From Bacteroidales bacterium (GTDB lineage Bacteria > Bacteroidota > Bacteroidia > Bacteroidales > F082): a stretch of 64,000 nt of DNA. Within the stretch, counting starts at the first letter, position 1. Each line of letters begins with the position of its first letter. The stretch is taken from positions 45,201 through 109,200 of the forward strand of contig JALNZT010000011.1 in NCBI GenBank assembly GCA_023229135.1, written 5' to 3'. The notes beneath the pieces are model-generated. The model was not told the origin of the DNA, did no database searches, and saw only the letters and a program-made list of their open reading frames with translations. Shown piece by piece: positions 63,140 to 64,000 of the stretch. Position numbers and translations under genes: made by a program.

Positions 63140-64000
63140 AGGGTGTAAAACCTGAAAAGGGCATCCAACTTAACGGCCTTATTCACAGTTCCATACAAAA
63201 AAAGGATGGGACTTAGAAGGCGAGAGCCTGCCTGGCGACCAACGAGAGACAGGCGTGCGCGGAGCGCATTCAAAAATTCAAACACTGCCTTCTTTACATT
63301 CAAAGATTCAAAAATTCAACGCCGGTTCGTCGTGCCTCCTTCCGGCATTCAAAGATTGAATCTCGTGTTGGCTCGCATCCAATCTTTGAACCTGCCTTCC
63401 TGCGTTCAGCAGGCAGGTCTTTGAATCAGGAATCTTTGAATCCTCTTAATCTTTGAATATCAATCACGTAAAATTAACTACACTACGAAATATAAATCTT
63501 TGAATCTTTGAATCAGGAATCTTTGAATCTTCGTAATCTTTGAATCTTTGAATCTTTGAATCTTCAAATTCATAGGACGTGAAATCTGAAAAGAACGTCC
63601 AAATTTAACGGCCTTATTCACAGTTCCATACAAAAAAAGGATGGGACTTAGAAGGCGAGAGCCTGCCTGGCGACCAACGAGAGACAGGCGTGCGCGGAGC
63701 GCATTCAAAAATTCAAGCGCTGCCTTCTTTACATTCAAAGATTCAAAAATTCAACGCCGGTTCGTCGTGCCTCCTTCCGGCATTCAAAGATTGAATCTCG
63801 TGTTGGCTCGCATCCAATCTTTGAACCTGCCTTCCTGCGTTCAGCAGGCAGGTCTTTGAATCAGGAATCTTTGAATCCTCTTAATCTTTGAATATCAATC
63901 ACGTAAAATTAACTACACTACGAAATATAAATCTTTGAATCTTTGAATCAGGAATCTTTGAATCTTCGTAATCTTTGAATCTTTGAATCTTTGAATCTTC
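63140..64000. repeat. 435-bp tandem repeat (two copies, second cut by the window edge)
   Basis: Copy 1 runs from about 63140 to 63574 and copy 2 from about 63575 to at least 64000; TAACGGCCTTATTCACAGTT lies at 63171 and 63606. Both copies contain the same stretch around GGATGGGACTTAGAAGGCGA, the CCTGCCTTCCTGCG...AGGCAGG stem and several AATCTTTGAATC runs. The 72-residue frames at 63206 and 63641 are translations of the repeat, not genes. Confidence 0.92.

Noticed and set aside
63206..63859. Two almost identical 72-residue frames (63206 and 63641)
   Set aside because: They are copies of the same 435-bp repeat, Arg-rich and low-complexity, and contain the repeat stem CCTGCCTTCCTGCG.
62830..64000. 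Possible CRISPR array of AATCTTTGAATC units
   Set aside because: The units are 8-14 bp, irregularly spaced and without unique spacers of constant length; no cas gene is present.

Overview
The window looks like a chromosomal segment of a Bacteroidota bacterium, probably of Bacteroidales or Marinilabiliales type. The evidence is a CarboxypepD_reg-like/TonB-dependent receptor, a periplasmic-propeller LytS-type kinase with a LytTR regulator, OstA-like and LptE-like envelope proteins, DUF4468, DUF6266 and DUF6922 families, and promoters of the Bacteroidota form TTTG-N19..21-TAnnTTTG in front of many genes. No rRNA, tRNA or CRISPR array was seen.

Positions 1-39000 are mostly core genome. In order: a partial TonB-dependent receptor; a LytTR/propeller-kinase pair with a small lipoprotein; a degenerate Rieske-like lipoprotein; a methionine/SAM-cycle locus (ahcY facing away from a SAM-I riboswitch followed by metH-metF); geranylgeranylglyceryl-phosphate synthase; a DPP4-like S9 peptidase; a lone receiver protein and a TPR-PAS hybrid kinase; recG; pheT; an operon of sigma-54 activator, lptE, a TPR-like protein and secG; groES-groEL; a DUF4468 protein; a complete-looking lower mevalonate operon (HMG-CoA reductase, GYDIA-family GHMP kinase, diphosphomevalonate decarboxylase, mevalonate kinase); a four-helix-bundle (S23/IVP) gene inside inverted low-complexity repeats; and an OstA-like protein.

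Positions 39000-51200 are a mosaic. An S41 peptidase and a NarL-type sensor kinase are followed, 6.3 kb later, by the LuxR-type regulator that is probably the kinase's partner. Between and around them lie three clusters (11 copies) of a ~337-bp repeat carrying twin REP-like hairpins, a DUF6922/AbiEii-like nucleotidyltransferase pair and a 743-residue 2OG-Fe(II) oxygenase.

Positions 51200-56630 hold a small exosortase, a Wzi-like outer-membrane protein, a FemAB/GNAT-like protein and an initiating sugar transferase, consistent with a surface-polysaccharide or sorting locus.

Positions 56630-64000 are an accessory, repeat-rich end. The most interesting item is a two-gene operon: an unrecognised helical protein with a C-terminal excisionase-like HTH (58322-59362), then a prokaryotic Argonaute-like protein (59377-61419). 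The latter keeps a recognisable MID pocket but appears to have lost the PIWI catalytic residues. The operon is bracketed by near-identical 70-bp repeat modules. To its right lie a MITE-like element with 42-bp terminal inverted repeats around a 26-bp perfect hairpin, a winged-helix/nucleotidyltransferase-like gene with C-rich codon use, and a 435-bp tandem repeat that runs off the window.

Start codons of several genes were moved downstream because a -7 element overlaps or abuts the most upstream possible start. All family names come from reading motifs, not from database searches.
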